This document shows positions 61,801-64,000 of a stretch of 64,000 bases of DNA, piece by piece. This stretch comes from Oasisia sp. SBJ-2009 (lineage: Eukaryota; Annelida; Polychaeta; Sabellida; Siboglinidae). Both the position numbers and the translations under genes were made by a program. The DNA lies in contig OZ024854.1 in the NCBI GenBank assembly GCA_964017155.1, positions 48,752,067 to 48,816,066 of the forward strand, written 5' to 3'. The notes beneath the pieces were generated by a model. It was not told where the DNA came from. It made no database searches and was given only the letters and a program-made list of their open reading frames with translations. Positions within the stretch are counted from its first letter, which is position 1. Each line of letters starts with the position of its first letter.

Positions 61801-62724
61801 TAAGGATGGAACGAATCTGGAATTTCGTTCGAATCGAATCGAATATCGAAACGAAAATCCTCGAATACGAATACGAATATTCAGTGGTTTCAAATTCGAT
61901 TAGAATTCTGAACCGCGTCGAGACGACGCGGCGTCGGCATCGTGCCATACGCATCGATCTTTTTATTTACTTTCTGACCTAACCATGAAAACGATTTCTG
62001 ACAGCCGCCAATCTTATAATCACATATCTTATGTACATATACACACACTAGGTTACAAAATAAAATAATTTACATTCTTGAAAGACTAAAATTAAGAAAA
62101 CATACTCGCGCAAAAATCGACATGATCTACTGCTGCTACGCGTAGCTCGGCGCTTACGGTAACATCTGTAATTTATCGCTAAATAAATGGTCTTCACAAA
62201 TTACGGTTTTATGCTAAACCTAAAGTAACCGTAGCCATACATAAGCCTAAGCTAACTTCAACTAATCCTAAACTTACCCGAAACCCTAACCTTAAACCTT
62301 AACCCTACACTGCTAACAAAAGCCCCTCGACATATTATCGTTACCGATATTACGGTAACCTACACGTAGTCGCCACCACCGACGGCAATGACACCGCGTT
62401 GCCGGCGAGTTTCACGCGAGTTTGTTTTGTGAAGTTTATTCGTTTAAGTAATGATAGTGCTTTTATTTTTGTATGTAGTGTGTGTATACGGGTACACGTT
62501 TACACATAAGATATATGAGGAGTGGTTTGGCGGTTGTAGTCGTTTTCATAGTTAAGTCATAAAGTAAACGATCGCCCTGAACCGATTGTGCGGCGGAGGA
62601 CTTGAAGGAAACTTCGAGCGATATTCGTTTATATAGCTGCGAATCTTCGAGTCGAATCGAATAGCGAGAAATCGTTCGAATATTCGAAATTTCGAATGTG
62701 AATCGGATATTCGTCCCATCCTTA
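61801..62724. mobile_element. Non-autonomous hAT-like element, second copy
   Basis: 924 bp with inverted ends TAAGGATGG(A/G)ACGAAT and flanks TCTTGGAT / TCATGGAT (7 of 8 match), an 8-bp target duplication. Sub-terminal GAATCGAATCGAATA-type repeats and internal arms match the copy at 31393-32290. The interior has CCCTAACCTTAAACC-like sequence. Confidence 0.8.
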
Positions 62725-62732
62725 TCATGGAT

Positions 62733-64000
62733 AGTTGTGTACGACCACGTGGTGACTGATTGAACAGTGTTGTCAGGAAATAAAGTGTAAAGTCATTTGA
62801 AACTGAGTAGTCTTAGTGATCGGATACAGTGCCATAGAGTGTACATTCACATGCACAATTGTTTTTTAAAAGGCCGAACATTATTTTATTAATTTATTTT
62901 TGGTAGTTTTATTTTGTTTTACTAAGCTTTTGCTAAGCCAGGGAATGTTGATAAAATACAGCCTTTAAATGTCGATGGGATTAAGTAATAAACTGACCAA
63001 GCACTAGGTGGGAGCACACTCTAGACTCTAGTTCACCAACAGAGAAAGCGAAGTTCTAATGTCAGCATAAACTGTTGGTACGAAAAGTAAGTCACAACCA
63101 GTATGGTTAGAGATTATTTAAGTGGGATAGGCTTTCTAATAGGAGCACAGTTTAATAAGAATGGACCTATCGGTCATAAAATAAAACTTTCTGATGAATA
63201 GCAGTAGGGAATTTCCATTTCATAATTAGAATATGTGTCCGCGCTTATCTAGTTTAAACGTCTAGCGACAGTCTGTTTGTTTGGGAGATGACACGCAGAT
63301 TACAACATGCATGTTATGTTTCTATATTAACATGAACGCTCAAGGTCGTGGATCTTGAATAAATGCCACGTAAAAGAGATCAATACATTTCACATCGCTC
63401 TATCCACTTCACCAATAAATTTGTTGGATGGACGAAATCGCCAACGTTGACATTGCATATATTGGTGAGGGCTATCATCATCGCGCACCAGGGGTCGCTT
63501 CGGCTGAATACGTACCAGAGAATCATAGGACACCAAACGTCAACGGGAGAGTGTCGACACTTCCACCACTCGAAAATAAGAAATCCGGAAAAATCATATG
63601 ACCCTTTCCACATGTAGTTTAAAAAGAGTATGCTTCACAGACGGTGTGCGTGGACGTGCATAGCTCCTTGTGCGTATGTTTAGGCGTGCATCCTAATTCA
63701 TGCACACATTAACTGATAGTGACACGAGACAACCCATTTACAACTGGATAGAAGTAGTAGATATATACAAAACCCAATCTCTATCCACACAGATGCATAG
63801 AACAGGCGCACAGACACACTCCCCTTTCTCCCTCCTTCCCTTTCTCCCTCCCTCCCTCCCTCCCGGCATCCATCTCTTCATTCCTCCCTTCTTCCCTCCT
63901 TTCTCCATCCTCTCCCTCGCTCTCTCCCTCCCTCCCACCCACCCCTCTCTCTCCAATGGTATAAGTTATAAAGGCTTTCATCCTAACGCAGTCGAGTTTA
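62733..64000. other. Intergenic right edge; no gene recognised
   Basis: AT-rich DNA ending in a pyrimidine tract (63814-63955, CCCTCC/CTCTCC runs). No coding sequence supported. Confidence 0.5.
63814..63955. repeat. CT/CCCT low-complexity tract
   Basis: Polypyrimidine run with CCCTCCCTCC repeats, able in principle to form triplex DNA. Confidence 0.9.

Overview
The window is eukaryotic nuclear DNA. Genes are split by GT-AG introns, introns are filled with minisatellites and transposon relics, and one gene spans more than 32 kb. The gene content is animal. The two main genes are orthologues of vertebrate PBRM1 and GNL3, and the repeats (tRNA-derived SINEs, a jockey/CR1-like retrotransposon tail, hAT-like, TTAA-target and Tc1-like elements) suit an invertebrate, perhaps a mollusc or other lophotrochozoan. 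That placement is inference only; no sequence here fixes the species.

Layout: (1) 742-33249, minus strand: PBRM1/polybromo, the BAF180 subunit of the PBAF chromatin remodeller. I traced 32 coding exons whose phases all join, giving 1512 codons: six bromodomains, two BAH domains and an HMG box. The 3' end runs off the left edge. Its introns hold large tandem arrays at 1045-2106 (20-bp unit), 6007-6290 (34 bp), 10229-11180 (33 bp), 12424-13300 (58 bp) and 16361-20248 (57 bp, with a 928-bp higher-order period). (2) 33276-43541: intergenic, largely nested inverted-repeat transposons. (3) 43542-57140, plus strand: GNL3/nucleostemin, a circularly permuted nucleolar GTPase, in 17 coding exons encoding 615 residues and complete. 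(4) 58271-58804, minus strand: an unrecognised 177-residue cysteine/proline-rich protein with a probable untranslated first exon near 59.4-59.5 kb and a CpG-rich upstream region carrying two CRE palindromes. (5) 60-64 kb: intergenic, with a TTAA-flanked element carrying a THAP-domain remnant and a hAT-like element.

PBRM1 and GNL3 lie head to head, as they do in human 3p21; here the gap is about 10 kb because transposons have inserted. GNL3 and the cysteine-rich gene are tail to tail. PBRM1 reads acetylated nucleosomes as part of PBAF, and GNL3 supports ribosome biogenesis and proliferation. Nothing in the sequence shows that they act together.

I found no convincing new multi-gene system. The observations most worth following are a higher-order satellite that copies the exon-11 splice acceptor about 67 times, an unexpected in-frame 90-nt cassette exon in PBRM1, an inverted-repeat element carrying coding-like exons, and two families of non-autonomous elements whose target-site duplications can be read directly.
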